Shown: positions 9,901 through 19,335 of the stretch, in pieces | How positions within the stretch are numbered: position 1 is the stretch's first letter | How the letters are laid out: each line of letters starts with the position of its first letter | Assembly: GCA_037903475.1 (NCBI GenBank) | Contig: JBAJFG010000306.1 | Coordinates: 250,001-314,000 of the forward strand | Length of the DNA stretch: 64,000 nt | Source of the DNA: Ancylostoma caninum | Lineage: Eukaryota > Nematoda > Chromadorea > Rhabditida > Ancylostomatidae | Reading direction: 5' to 3' | Program-made: the position numbers and the translations under genes | Notes under the pieces: model-generated | The model's database searches: none | What the model was told of the DNA's origin: nothing | The model's input: only the letters and a program-made list of their open reading frames with translations

Positions 9901-12101
9901 GCCAAAGCTTCGGTATCCGTTATGTGATAGTTTCGCTCCGCCTTGGACAATCGCTTTGAGGCGAAATAGATCGGGTGCAAGTACCCATCCGTTCCTTCCT
10001 GTGACAAGACTGCTCCTATCCCCTGACCAGAAGCATCCGTATGGATAACGAATGGCCTTGTGCCTTCACGTGCAGCCTGGAAATCTGGCTGAGCTAGCAC
10101 AGGTGTTGTTGCCATTCTCCTTTTCAATTCTTGAAATGCTTCCTCTTCTTCTGAGCCCCACTTCCATGCTCTCTTGGCGCTGGTTAAGTCGTAGAGGGAT
10201 TTGGCTACTTTAGAAAAGTTCATCACAAACTTCCTGTAATAGCCGCATAAGCCCAAAAATGTGCGCATTTCCGCCAGGTTGTTCGGTCTCGGATATTCTC
10301 TGATCTTCTCAATTTTAGCCGGGTCGACGTGTACGCCTTCTGCGTCAACCTCATGTCCCACAAATGATACCTTACTTTCCATCAGTACACACTTTTGTGG
10401 TTTCAGTTTGAGGTTCGCGCGTTGCAGTGCGTCCATCACCTTCGTCAACACCTCATAGTGCCTTTCCTCGGACTCCGTTGCTACCAAGATGTCATCAATA
10501 TAGACAAACACTTCCCTATCCTTTAGGTCTCCTAGCACGGAATCCATTAGTCGTTGGAATTCGGCTGGTGACGTTGAAAGTCTGAAAGGCAACACTGTGA
10601 ACTCGAATAGTCCCTCCGAAGTCGTGAAAGCGCTCTTCCGCCTAGCATCCGCAGAAAGCGGGATCTGCCAATATCCGGAGGCTAAATCCAGTGTCGAGAA
10701 AAACCTCTTACCCTGCAGGCTCTGAAGCATACTGTCGATGGAGGGAAGTGGGTAAGCGTCCTGCTTTGTGTGCTTGTTCAGCTCTCTGTAGTCAACACAC
10801 AGCCGCAACGTCCCATCCTTCTTGCGGACCAGAACGACAGGCGATGCCCAGTCAGAGCTAGATTTCTCCACAATCCCTCGCTCCAACAGTCCCTTCAGAA
10901 TTTCTTTGAACTCCGCTCTTGCGCCCAAAGGCACAGGCCGTGTCCTCTGTCTTATGGGCCTAGTATTGCCCGTATCAATTTCATGATGGACTAGGTTGGT
11001 TTGAGTCAACTCCTTATCTTCTACCGCAAATACGTTATTCTTCCGTCTCACCAGTTGTTCAAGTCTACAGCCCAACTCTTTTCCTCCACGGTTTTGGATT
11101 AGATAGCGTTGCAGCTGTTCCTGGCGTTCTGTTGGGGACAAACTCTGCTTTGTAAGTACTAACATTTCTGCTACCACTGCATTACTTCTCCTCTCGTCTG
11201 CAGGTTCGGGCTCTCGTATCCATTCGCCCACCTTTTGACCGGCTCGAAAAACCATTGGTTCAACCATGTTGTTCACAACTGGTAATTCCACGGTACCGGT
11301 TCCATCGGACGAACATGTTCCGGATGCAATAACTTCCTCATCCGACAGCAGAAATTTCGTTTTCACCTCACCACAACCTTCTAGACGCAACCAGCCCAGC
11401 TCTCCAGGAGGTATGTACACTCGATGACTGACCGTAGCATCTCTCTGTGTACTCGCTAAGTCAGCCTGAGTGCTCTCGTCGTCTCTGCGGTAAACGATTT
11501 CGCCACTTATTTTCTGTAAATGATATCCCAGCAAATGCAAAAGGTTAGTGCCGATGATGACTATATCGTCGCCTTTCTCCGTAACGTACATGCTGGCTGT
11601 TATAGTCCTACCTTGATCGCCACACTCTGTAACTGGAAGAACAACCAAGGCGAAGAAAGTCATACTGTTTCCTGATGCATCCACTATATTTCTTGTTTTG
11701 TCCATTTCCACTTCACGTACTTCCTCGTCGATGTTTATGCCTCTATCCAACGCCTGGCGCAAAACCTGGATCGGTAATATTGATATCTCAGATCCGGTAT
11801 CCAGAAGCGCTGTCCACTGCTTACCCAGGATCTCGACCTGAACAGTTGTCTTGGCTCCGTAAATGCCACTACTGTCGCCTTTCCCTTCTTTCGGTTTGGC
11901 CTCTGCGGCTCGACATCCCAGGGCCTGCACTCGTGTTGACAGCGAAGTCACCCGTTTTGACTCCGTCCCTCCAGTTGTCATCCTTCTCCGAGGGTTATTG
12001 CACTCTCGTGCAAAATGCCCTATTCCCTCGCAGTTATAACACCTTGTTTCGCTAGGGTTCCTCTTCGTGAATCTTCTTAGCTCCGCCACACGCTGGTTTT
12101 C
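6945..12101 (-). CDS. pol: Gypsy pol polyprotein: zinc knuckle, protease, RT, RNase H, integrase, plus C-terminal extension
   Basis: Single open frame of about 1,718 codons with no ATG near its start (first GTG at 12089). It lies in the -1 frame relative to gag, overlapping it by about 25 nt, so it is probably made by frameshifting. Residues counted from the GTG: CCHC knuckle at 17-30 (CYNCEGIGHFAREC); aspartic protease DTGS at 97-100; RT with YIDD at 530-533; RNase H acidic residues near 685, 727 and 752; integrase D-D-E at about 973, 1033 and 1069 (35 residues between the last two); a GPY module near 1213. About 460 further residues follow with no TM segment and no family I recognise (contains YVLPPEE and VYLLPGPMP). 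Odd residues: PFRL near 502-505 where PFGL is usual, and Arg at 942 where the first Cys of the integrase zinc finger is expected (H-H-C-C). Both would be single transitions and may impair function. Confidence 0.93.
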   Translation of the reverse strand, partial: ENQRVAELRRFTKRNPSETRCYNCEGIGHFARECNNPRRRMTTGGTESKRVTSLSTRVQALGCRAAEAKPKEGKGDSSGIYGAKTTVQVEILGKQWTALLDTGSEISILPIQVLRQALDRGINIDEEVREVEMDKTRNIVDASGNSMTFFALVVLPVTECGDQGRTITASMYVTEKGDDIVIIGTNLLHLLGYHLQKISGEIVYRRDDESTQADLASTQRDATVSHRVYIPPGELGWLRLEGCGEVKTKFLLSDEEVIASGTCSSDGTGTVELPVVNNMVEPMVFRAGQKVGEWIREPEPADERRSNAVVAEMLVLTKQSLSPTERQEQLQRYLIQNRGGKELGCRLEQLVRRKNNVFAVEDKELTQTNLVHHEIDTGNTRPIRQRTRPVPLGARAEFKEILKGLLERGIVEKSSSDWASPVVLVRKKDGTLRLCVDYRELNKHTKQDAYPLPSIDSMLQSLQGKRFFSTLDLASGYWQIPLSADARRKSAFTTSEGLFEFTVLPFRLSTSPAEFQRLMDSVLGDLKDREVFVYIDDILVATESEERHYEVLTKVMDALQRANLKLKPQKCVLMESKVSFVGHEVDAEGVHVDPAKIEKIREYPRPNNLAEMRTFLGLCGYYRKFVMNFSKVAKSLYDLTSAKRAWKWGSEEEEAFQELKRRMATTPVLAQPDFQAAREGTRPFVIHTDASGQGIGAVLSQEGTDGYLHPIYFASKRLSKAERNYHITDTEALAVVFALRKFHFFVYGTKVVVKTDHLPLTALFKRSNVSGRVLRWALEIQQYNVEINYVKGKANPVADALSRGVLLTKEEVPQTCDENEKIVCTVQEPPQQESEWLALCKKDPEYSKILEWLRKGEMDHEIKLPRMKKSLAVADFCLADGDLQLITQDGEMVRVVPTEMRRQVVEEAHAGSMAGHFSKKKILQMLRKRVFWEGMEQDIAKWIRERRSCLLSNPRKPMVPPLKPFVANKPYEVVCVDLLEMGLSASGMKYVVVVVDHFSKWMGAYAVPDKTAKTVAEVIFQRWICEGGRWPKQLHTDQGTEFVNAVIEGVASAVGIKHTTTKGYNSRENGASERAIETLQRILKKKVQFPDYWDVMLPHAVYAYNVTPHSATGESPFFLLHGFDPVTPSEVIPENMVTPYQIDLDDYRTELMRGMQLIREEVKEHASRYREKMKNVYDLRHKVNGEKAPKVGERVFTKLPTERRKGRHPKLTCEWGGPYRVLESSENFALITKIGVDEEPVRVQYDLLLRCPDGISNEPVSGRTARRKARKRVLCARLSKASINVRDFRSEREFDVKDEMHFLHGKFRCMGQPFPLMPDHPGLTPDVGTRCHCSTSIRAMDLIPSLPAPACDHRVENVLEAARIFAIWNGSGTLAEKLRWIQDPFHRRITARSVALAYSFFKTRCLHVSLFATTIPANAVMRHAHVCGWPYDLTEMFEIGWRLPGKTSWKDVKDSWQSEHQKVVLIIPEVLRRLKFVSNKLKMVDIFYYKEFAEVHLRRNELFRDDVGHVIYVLPPEEPKRASMWLPFVSALNMWLRCGSRVYLLPGPMPTDLATWNRVMDQARKHVHGYLEERMELAGQVVDKLPSGPGVIDPSSPCFAVGQIPNVTKWLYEDRARLFYDIMRNQLWSYVQLEALPPSNYVRHRPCGGAGKPPREDTQSGIPIVADKGGINKNKLKRKQKRWIRSAARATERALQSLDLSSSGANSSEGGGMLGRDQ
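6965..6980 (-). promoter_or_regulatory. Polypurine tract of the Gypsy element
   Basis: Immediately upstream of the 3' LTR (element orientation) is GGAAGGAGGGGGCA, the expected plus-strand priming site. It also encodes the last residues of pol (Glu-Gly-Gly-Gly-Met), so coding sequence runs through the priming tract into the LTR. Confidence 0.8.
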
Positions 12102-12104
12102 CTA
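12077..12104 (-). promoter_or_regulatory. gag/pol frame overlap (probable -1 frameshift region)
   Basis: The pol frame opens directly after an in-frame TAG (12104-12102) and gag stops at 12077, leaving about 25 nt in which to change frame by -1. The only slippery-looking run is GGAAAAC (12096-12102). It is not a canonical X-XXY-YYZ heptamer in the gag frame, so the exact site is uncertain. Confidence 0.5.
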
Positions 12105-13825
12105 GCCTCCTCACTCGATTTTACGCCCGGCCGATCATTCTTGTGATCACTCTTCCTTTCCCGAATTCGCTCCGCTCTTCTATCCCCTATCTCTGGGGCG
12201 AATCGCTGCTTCGAATTCTGCATGGTTATCCTCCTACGCTCTACTCGCTTTGCGACATCTTTCAAACTATCATGGGCTGCATCCCTGTCCTTCTCCATTG
12301 CTTCTAGCAGGTGGTATGATTCGTTCCACATTGCCAACTGTTCGTACAGCTTCTGCGCTCGGACTGATGCTAGCGCCCTTCCCGTCAAGTCGGGGTATGC
12401 CTTGCTGGTTAGCCTCTCCAACTCGACGCAAAACTCCGCCACTGTTTGTGAGTCTGTTTTCCTGAGCTTTTGAAGTTCCCCTATCGCCATGACTTCCCTA
12501 TTCCGTGCATCTGCTTTCACCAACTTCCGCATTTCCTCTACCATAACTTCAAACACCTCCCTCTTATGCTGAGGTATGCTCTCGAATTGCGCCCTAGCTT
12601 TCCCTTTCAACTTGGACCTAAACAGCGCACATAGCTCTCGGTCCTCCCAGTCTCTCCTCGGGTACTTTAGCTGGAACGCATCGTAAAAACTAGTAAAGCT
12701 GTAGTCGTCATCCTTTCCCGAGTACACCTGTACCTCGGGCAATGACGCGCTCTTGAAGTATCTGCCCAAGTACGTGTCCTCGTTACCCTCTGTGCTTCTG
12801 TAACTCCTACGGCCTAAGGGAGATCCCCTACGGTGCCACTCTGCCTCACTCCTCTCACTATCAGATGAAGAGGTCCTACCTGTCCTCGGGATCCTCCACG
12901 TTTGTGTCAACGAGTGGGACTTGTTTGCAGTCGAGCCCTGCCATACTGCATGCCTTTTTCCACCATTCTGCAAAAGATCATTCATTGGTTCCGATCGTTG
13001 CTTCAAATACAATAGAGCTTCCACGCCCTTTCTACCGTTCAACGAAAACTGTTTCTCACCTGGCATCCCTGGCCTCTCCTCCCTAGCTGGGGACTCCCTC
13101 GGCCTCTGTGCCTGACGCAGTTGTTCCAGTTCCTTTTCCTTTTCTAGCAACTGTCGCTTGAGGCGCTCCATCTCAGCGTCCTTCTCGCTAGCTAGCTTTT
13201 CCTGTAACTGGCATAATTTTTTCTCTTGTCTGTTTATCTGTGTCACCAAATCTTCTACCTTTTCCAATATCTCTGTACTATCCCAACCAAAACGCAGCTC
13301 TAGTGCATCGACCACGTTTTGACTTGATTCTAGTGCAATCAGTTTGTCAACTATAGCACTGCGCGAGCTACATTCCAAACATTCTAGCACTAAATCCGTC
13401 CACCTTACATGCTCTTCCATACGCGCGAAGCTTTCGTGCGCCTCTCTCACTTTCTCTACCACACTCTCTACCGCCAACCTTGTCACTCTATCTATCGCGC
13501 ACAACCGTTTGTCCGTAGTGCGCATGTATTTTGCGGCTTCTGCCATTATTTCCACCCCAGCTCTTTTAATGCTCTTGGTGATGTCCTCACAAACCTGAGA
13601 GCAACTGGAGTCCTTTCCGACGTCCATAGGGGTGTCCCCGACATCTTCCATTGTTCCGTCACTGTCGACCGATTCAATATCCTCCTCAAGCATGGCTCGG
13701 GACACACCTGGAACATGCAGCTCATCTGACTCTTCCCTTACTTCGGCCATACCACCCTTCTCACGATTTACTGTAGCGCTAGCCTGGGGCGCCTCGTTTT
13801 CCACTGCTCCAGTGACTCCAGACAT
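12077..13825 (-). CDS. gag: Gypsy gag polyprotein
   Basis: 582 codons from an ATG at 13825 to TAA at 12077-12079. The N-terminal third is acidic. A charged, heptad-like coiled-coil stretch occupies roughly residues 185-245 (rich in EKL/LEKEKELEQL). A Ser/Arg-rich linker follows. A retrotransposon gag (capsid-like) domain lies at about 355-480 (FTSFYDAFQLKYP, then WEDRELCALFRSKLKGKA). The basic C-terminus ends just before the CCHC knuckle, which is in the pol frame instead of gag, so the nucleocapsid zinc finger is made only after the frame change. The frame is intact. It forms virus-like particles in the cytoplasm in this family (established for Ty3/Gypsy generally). Confidence 0.9.
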   Translation of the reverse strand: MSGVTGAVENEAPQASATVNREKGGMAEVREESDELHVPGVSRAMLEEDIESVDSDGTMEDVGDTPMDVGKDSSCSQVCEDITKSIKRAGVEIMAEAAKYMRTTDKRLCAIDRVTRLAVESVVEKVREAHESFARMEEHVRWTDLVLECLECSSRSAIVDKLIALESSQNVVDALELRFGWDSTEILEKVEDLVTQINRQEKKLCQLQEKLASEKDAEMERLKRQLLEKEKELEQLRQAQRPRESPAREERPGMPGEKQFSLNGRKGVEALLYLKQRSEPMNDLLQNGGKRHAVWQGSTANKSHSLTQTWRIPRTGRTSSSDSERSEAEWHRRGSPLGRRSYRSTEGNEDTYLGRYFKSASLPEVQVYSGKDDDYSFTSFYDAFQLKYPRRDWEDRELCALFRSKLKGKARAQFESIPQHKREVFEVMVEEMRKLVKADARNREVMAIGELQKLRKTDSQTVAEFCVELERLTSKAYPDLTGRALASVRAQKLYEQLAMWNESYHLLEAMEKDRDAAHDSLKDVAKRVERRRITMQNSKQRFAPEIGDRRAERIRERKSDHKNDRPGVKSSEEARKTSVWRS

Positions 13826-14145
13826 CCTCCCGATTGAACCGACCGTCGATCAATAATCGGCGATAGGTTCCCCTTTATCGGGCCGATGTCCGGAACCACC
13901 ACGGCAAAACTCGATCCGCTATGTTACTAGCAGATCAGTGCCGCTGAGAGCTTGCACTGCTCACTCACGCGTTATAAACGCCCGAGGCTAGCGGTGCAGC
14001 AACAAAAACACACCAACAAAAACGAAACGGCAGTTCCAAGACCGCCACAGGATCAACACTCCGTGCCCAGCCCTATGCGATATCGATCGCGGCGGGACTC
14101 GGCAGGCCTATCGATCGGTGGTGTTCTTGTGATCCGCTGACTTGT
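13826..14145 (-). other. Gypsy 5' untranslated leader
   Basis: The 320 bp between the primer-binding site and the gag ATG contain no extended gag-frame coding sequence. Presumably the packaging and leader region of the element's RNA. Confidence 0.6.
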
Positions 14146-14163
14146 GGTCCGGCTCGGCCCCCA
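14146..14163 (-). promoter_or_regulatory. Primer-binding site candidate
   Basis: Directly after the 5' LTR (element orientation) the sequence is TGGGGGCCGAGCCGG. It begins with the TGG expected for pairing with a tRNA CCA end. The first seven bases fit the 3' end of tRNA-Pro (GCCCCCA), but the following bases fit poorly, so the primer tRNA is not settled. Confidence 0.55.
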
Positions 14164-14453
14164 AGTCAGTTTTGAAACGTGTATGTTCCGGAACCACAAG
14201 AGGTATAAAGCAAACAAATACCTGGGGCGAAAACCGCTTTTACGGAACACAAAAAACCACACCGATCAATAAAAATATTTATTAGAATAAGAGTGAGATG
14301 AGGGTTAAGAGTAAGAGATTATGTAGACGAGTTGTAGAAACAGGTCCAGACCATTGTGTGACTCGTGTCGGTTATATACGGAGGTGTTCCCGCGTGATTC
14401 CTTCGTATTGATGGAAGATCATTTATCTGTGGATCACTGGTCGCGTCCCAACA
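14164..14453 (-). repeat. 5' LTR of the Gypsy element
   Basis: 290 bp, matching the left LTR except at about three positions. It contains the presumed promoter (a TATATA motif at about 14373 on the plus strand) and is followed on the right by the target duplication GCCC and resumed satellite sequence. Confidence 0.93.
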
Positions 14454-14572
14454 GCCCTCCTGTGCAACGTCAGGGTCTTTGCCGTTTCCGAGAAAAACGA
14501 TTTTATCGATTTTTGGCCCCCTATCCCCATCACTATATAGTAAAACTCATCTGTTCGTGTGTTTGTCTGTAA
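14454..14572 (+). repeat. Remainder of the interrupted 186-bp satellite monomer
   Basis: Sequence from GCCCTCCTGTGCAACG to TGTTTGTCTGTAA is the second part of the monomer broken at 6674 plus the beginning of another. It carries the one-base-shorter GGTCTTTGCC variant. The satellite ends abruptly at CTAGTGGCCCCG. Confidence 0.92.
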
Positions 14573-14574
14573 CT

Positions 14575-15290
14575 AGTGGCCCCGTAAGCCACGTTATTGT
14601 GCTACTTTCCGTAGTGTGACGGTATTGACCCGGTGTGGTTTTTCGTGCGCGCCAACAGGTTGTGTGAGATTCACACCCTCAAATCGAGCTACACTATCTC
14701 ACAACTGTATGTGTATATCTACATATAACATTATTCAGTCGAAAAAGAGCACGTAGCGTAGCGAATGAGAGAAGATAACTCACAGAATCCGTGAATCAAT
14801 TTGTTTTGTTGTTTCTATCTCTGTCTTTCGCGAGCAGCGACCATACCAAGGACTGCATGAAATACAGAACACAACTGCTTTTCTGTTGTACAAACCACTC
14901 GGTCAATAACTCAGTAAGCCAACCATACAAACGCACCCTCAGCATTACCACTGTATGTGACTATCCCATCCTTCTAGTTCAAACCAAACTTATTCTAAAA
15001 ACTTTATACTTTCCCAAAGTTTTGAACAAAAACTGAAAACAAATTATTGTGAGAAGAGAATAAGCATCACGACCGCCTATTTCCACCAATCTTCTTTGTC
15101 ATTACTCAGCGATATTCACCGACACGACGTGGCTCATTTATACTAAACCAAAAAAAAATTCCAAGTGATGATTAAGAAAGTGATCAATACTCAAATCCAC
15201 ATGACCTAGGGAAGTTGAAGGGAGATGATCAACAGGCTTGATGGGATAAATGAGAAGGAGAATAAGTTATTGGTTATTTTTCGCTTAAGC
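14575..15290 (+). repeat. Dispersed repeat block, copy 2 (diverged copy of 790-1495)
   Basis: Shares ordered segments with the block at 790-1495, including GCGCGCCAAC, GAGCTACACTA, CTCAGCATTACCACTG and CCCAAAGTTTTGAACAAAAAC. It leads straight into the 81-bp minisatellite, as copy 1 leads into a single related unit. No supported gene. Confidence 0.6.
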
Positions 15291-16392
15291 TCAGGAAACG
15301 AAGATGCTTCATGAGATTGGTGGGATACTTGGGGAGGTGATCTACGGTGTTGGCGGAATACATGGGATGGGTGCGTAAATTATTGTTTAGGCTTTTGTCT
15401 GAGCTTCTGGAAAGGAATGTAATCCACGGGCTTGTGGGGATACATGAGGAGGGTGCACAAGTAATTTTCTAGACTTTTGCCTGAGTTTCTAGTAGTGGAG
15501 GTGGTCCACGGGGTTGGCGAGAAACATTGGGTGGGTGCGCAATTTACTGTCCAGGCTTTTGTTTGAGTTTCTGGAAAGGGAGGTAATCCACGGGCTTGGC
15601 GGGATACATGAGGTGGGTGCGCAAGTTACTTTCTAGACTTTTGTCTGAGTTTCTTGGAAGGGAGGCAATCCACGGGGTTGGCGGAATACATGGGGTGGGT
15701 GCGTAAGATATTGTCTAGGCTTTTGTCTGAGTTTCTGGAAAGGGAGGTGGTCCACGGGGTTGGCGGGATACATGAGGTGGGTGCGCAACTTATTTTGTAG
15801 ACTTTTGCCTGAGTTTCTAGTAGTGGAGGTGGTTCACGGGGTTGGCGAGAAACATTGGATGGGTGCGCAAGTAACTGTCCAGGTTTTTCCCTGAGTTTCT
15901 TGGAAGGGAGGCAATCCATGGGGTTGGTGGGATACATGGGGTGGGTGCGTAAATTACTGTCCAGGTTTTTGCCTAAGCTTCTGGAAAGGGGGGTAATCTA
16001 CGGGGTTGGCGAGATACACTGGGTGGGTGCGCAATCTATTGTCCAGGCTTTTGTTTGAGCTTCTGGAAAGGAAGGTGGTCCACGGGGTTGGCGGGATACA
16101 TGAGGTGGGTGCGCAAGTTACTGTCCAGGTTTTTGCCTAAGCTTCTGGAAAGGGGGGTAATCTACGGGGTTGGCGAGATACACTGGGTGGGTGCGCAATC
16201 TATTGTCCAGGCTTTTGTTTGAGCTTCTGGAAAGGAAGGTGGTCCACGGGGTTGGCGAGATACATTGGGTGGGTGCGCAATTTATTGTCCAGGCTTTTGT
16301 TTGAATTTCTAGTAAGGGAGGTGGTCCACGGGGTTGGTGAGACACATTAGGTGGGTGCGCAAGTTATTGTCTAGGCTTTTGCGCGAGGTAGT
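15290..16392 (+). repeat. 81-bp minisatellite, about 13 units
   Basis: Units follow the pattern GGTCCACGGGGTTGGCG, GATACATGAGGTGGGTGCGCAA, TTACTGTCCAGGCTTTTG, then TGAGTTTCTGGAAAGGGAGG, with starts near 15501, 15582, 15663, 15743, 15825 and so on. Since 81 is 3 x 27, the minus strand shows short repetitive open frames that are not genes. Units vary in the GTGGTCC/GTAATCC/GGCAATCC segment, suggesting mixed subtypes. Confidence 0.9.
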
Positions 16393-16640
16393 AACCCCGT
16401 GAGTTCCTTGGCTCAAAGTTTCACCGCATTCTATCAGTGTTGGTATTAGAGTTCGAGTAGAGTGTCTGCAAACAAACCTAATTAAGCACTTCATTCAGTC
16501 TCAACACCTGTCTGAATAGAACTAATCCTTAGAATTTGAGAAACTCAAACTAAACAGTGGCAAACAGCTTGTCGAGGAGTCACAAAATGCCAAAATTGAC
16601 TGATTGAAATTTTTGAAGACCACGACCTTCTTTTTGTTGA
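16393..16640. other. Spacer between two minisatellites
   Basis: About 250 bp of unique-looking sequence with no supported gene or motif. Confidence 0.4.
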
Positions 16641-18310
16641 AGATCAATGAACAAGTGTTGCCTTTTGCCTGAAGCCAACGCCGCTTTACCACTGAGCCAG
16701 CCAGCCGGACTCAAGGAAAAATTCCGGCCAACAGACCTCGCCAATTCACTACTGGCCCAGTTGAACTCAAGGAAAAGTTCCGACCAATGAACCAGTGCGT
16801 CCCTTTACCTAAAACCAGCGCTACTTTACCACTAGCCCAGTCAAACCCAAGGGAAAATACCGCGCAGTGGACAAGTGTGCCCCTTTATCTGAGACCAGCA
16901 ACTGTTTACCACTGACCCAGTGGAACCCAAGGGAAAGTCCTGACCAACGGACCCGTGTGCCCCTTTACCTGAGACCAGCAACTGTTTACCACTAACCCAG
17001 TGGAACCCAAAGGAAAGTCCTGACCAACGGACCCGTGTGCCCCTTTACCTGAGACCGGCGCCTGTTTACCATTGGCCCAGTCGAACCCAAGGGAAAGTCC
17101 TGACCAACGGACTCGTGTGCCCCTTTACCTGAGACCGGCGCCTGTTCACCATTGGCCTAATCGAACCCAAGGGAAGATCCTGACCAACGGACCCGTGTGC
17201 CCGTTTACCTGAGACCGGCGCCTGTTTACAATTGGCCCAGTCGAACCCAAGGGAAAATCCTGACCAACGGACCCGTGTGCCCCTTTACCTGAGACCGGCG
17301 CCTGTTCACCATTGGCCTAATCGAACCCAAGGGAAGATCCTGACCAACGGACCCGTGTGCCCCTTTACCTGAGACCGGCGCCTGTTTACCATTGGCCCAG
17401 TCGAACCCAAGGGAAAGTCCTGACCAACGGACTCGTGTGCCCCTTTACCTGAGACCGGCGCCTGTTCACCATTGGCCTAATCGAACCCAAGGGAAGATCC
17501 TGACCAACGGACCCGTGTGCCCCTTTACCTGAGACCGGCGCCTGTTCACCATTGGCCTAATCGAACCCAAGGGAAGATCCTGACCAACGGACCCGTGTGC
17601 CCCTTTACCTGAGACCGGCGCCTGTTTACAATTGGCCCAGTCGAACCCAAGGGAAAATCCTGACCAACGGACCCGTGTGCCCCTTTACCTGAGACCGGCG
17701 CCTATTTACCACTGGCGGGCAAATTCTGACCAACGGACCCGTGTGACCCATTACCAGAGTCCAGCACCTGTTTACCACTGGCGGAAAATTCTGACCAACA
17801 GACCCATGTGTCCCTTTACCTGAGACCGGCGCCTATTTACCACTGGCGGGAAAATCCTGACCAACAGATTCATCTGCCCCTTTACCAGAGTCCAGCACCT
17901 GTTTACCACTGACGGGAAAATTCTGACCAACGGACCCGTGCTCCTTTACCTGAGACCAGCAACTGTTTACCACTGACCCATTGGAACCCAAGGCAAAGTC
18001 CTGACCAACGGACCCGTGTGCCCCTTTACCTGAGACCGGCGCCTGTTTACCATTGGCCCAGTCGAACCCAAGGGAAGTGCTGACCAAAGACCCATGTGCC
18101 CCTTTACCAGAGTCCAGCACCTGTTTACCACTGACGGGAAAATTCTGGCCAACGACCCATGTGCCCCTTTACCAGAGACCAGCACCTGTTTACCACTGGC
18201 GGGGAAATCCCGACTAATGGACCCGTGTGCCTCTTTACCTGAGACCGGCGCATGTTTACCACTGGTCCAGTCAAAATCAAGGAAAAACCCCAACCGATGG
18301 GAAAAGCGCT
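16640..18310 (+). repeat. 80-bp minisatellite with shorter variants, about 21 units
   Basis: The core unit contains GACCAACGGACCCGTGTGCC, CCTTTACCTGAGACCGGCGC and CTGTTTACCATTGGCCCAGT. From 17041 to 17700 the unit is exactly 80 bp. To the left it is more diverged. From about 17700, several units lack the CAGTCGAACCCAAGG segment and are near 64 bp. Subtypes alternate (GGCCCAG with AAAGTCC, GGCCTAA with AAGATCC, ACAATTGG with AAAATCC), which points to duplication of multi-unit blocks. Unrelated to the neighbouring 81-bp repeat. Confidence 0.92.
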
Positions 18311-18544
18311 ACCACTTCGTTTCAAAACCATGTCAGGAAACAAAACCATGTGCTAGAATTTTATTGAAACGTTAATCGACATTATTAGGATTATTGGGCT
18401 CCAAATCGGATTTGCAGGGAGCCCCCTCACCCCTGAGAATGGCTTGCTGGATTAAAAAAATCTTATATCTGTTTGATTCTTTCAATCCGGTTGTTTAGTT
18501 TCACCATTATTTTTTGAATTTTTATTACCAGACTGTGTACCCGG
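18311..18544. other. Spacer before the inverted 118-bp array
   Basis: AT-rich, without a supported feature. Confidence 0.35.
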
Positions 18545-19335
18545 CTTTGCTCGAGTCCTGGTAAAAATAGCGAAAAATCAATAAAATCGATAAATCGATA
18601 GTGCTGTACAAAACGGTTGTCATATTCGTCTTCAGCGTATTGACATACCCCAGTAACCATGTCTTCAACGCGCCCGGAGCAAAAATAGCGAAAATCGATA
18701 AAATCGATAAATCGATGGTGTTGTACAAAACGGTTGTCATATTCGTCTTCAGCGCATTGACATACCCCAGTAGCCATGTCTTCACCGTCACTGGGGCAAA
18801 ATAGGCGAAAAATCAATAAAATCGATAAATAGATCGTACCGTACGAAGCGGTTGTCATATTCGTCTTCAGCGTATTGACATACCCCAGTAGCCATGTCTT
18901 CACCGTCACTGGGGCAAAATTAGCAAAAAGTCAATAAAATCGATAAATCGATAGTGCCGTACGAAACGGTTGTTATATTCGTGTTCAGCGTATTGACATA
19001 CCCCAGTAACCATGTCTTCAACGCGCCTGGGGCAAAAATAGCGAAAATCAATAAAATCGATAAATCGATGGTGCTGTACAAAACGGTTGTCTTATTCGTC
19101 TTCAGCGTATTGACATACCCCAGTAGCCATGTCTTCACCGTCACTGGGGCAAAATTAGCGAAAAATCAATAAAATCGATAAATCGATAGTGCCGTACGAA
19201 ACGGTTGTCATATTCGTGTTCAGCGTATTGACATACCTCAGTAGGCATGTCTTCGCCACGCCTGGGGCAAAAATAGCGAAAAATCAATAAAATCGATATA
19301 ATCGATAAACTAATCGATAATCCCAGGTGCAAAGT
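18545..19335 (-). repeat. 118-bp tandem array, about 6.5 units (inverted relative to 2160-2655)
   Basis: CGGTTGT recurs at 18614, 18731, 18849, 18967, 19084 and 19202, giving 117-118-bp steps. Each unit has an ATCGATAAATCGAT palindromic AT-rich part, a GTTGTCATATTCGTCTTCAG part and a CCAGTAGCCATGTCTTCACC part. The right boundary (ATCGATAATCCCAGGTGCAA) is the reverse complement of the left boundary of the copies near 2190. Confidence 0.92.

Larger units (their letters stand above)
6675..14453 (-). mobile_element. Full-length Ty3/Gypsy LTR retrotransposon (Cer1-like), nested in satellite
   Basis: A 7,779-bp element with two 290-bp LTRs, gag and pol on the minus strand, and a 4-bp target duplication GCCC (6671-6674 and 14454-14457). 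The host satellite monomer resumes immediately on the right. The order protease, reverse transcriptase, RNase H, integrase identifies Ty3/Gypsy. The long continuous pol frame with a large extension after integrase recalls the C. elegans element Cer1; this is family-level inference. The LTRs differ at about 3 of 290 positions, so the insertion is young. Both main frames are open, although some conserved residues are changed (see pol). Confidence 0.95.

Noticed and set aside
6865..13856. Many short plus-strand frames across the Gypsy element
   Set aside because: Shadows of the minus-strand gag and pol frames.
15290..18310. CRISPR-like array
   Set aside because: Units are contiguous tandem repeats without unique spacers, in a eukaryotic context.
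15626..18349. Repetitive short proteins on both strands over the minisatellites
   Set aside because: Their 27-residue period equals the 81-bp unit, and the 80-bp array gives frames that shift between units.
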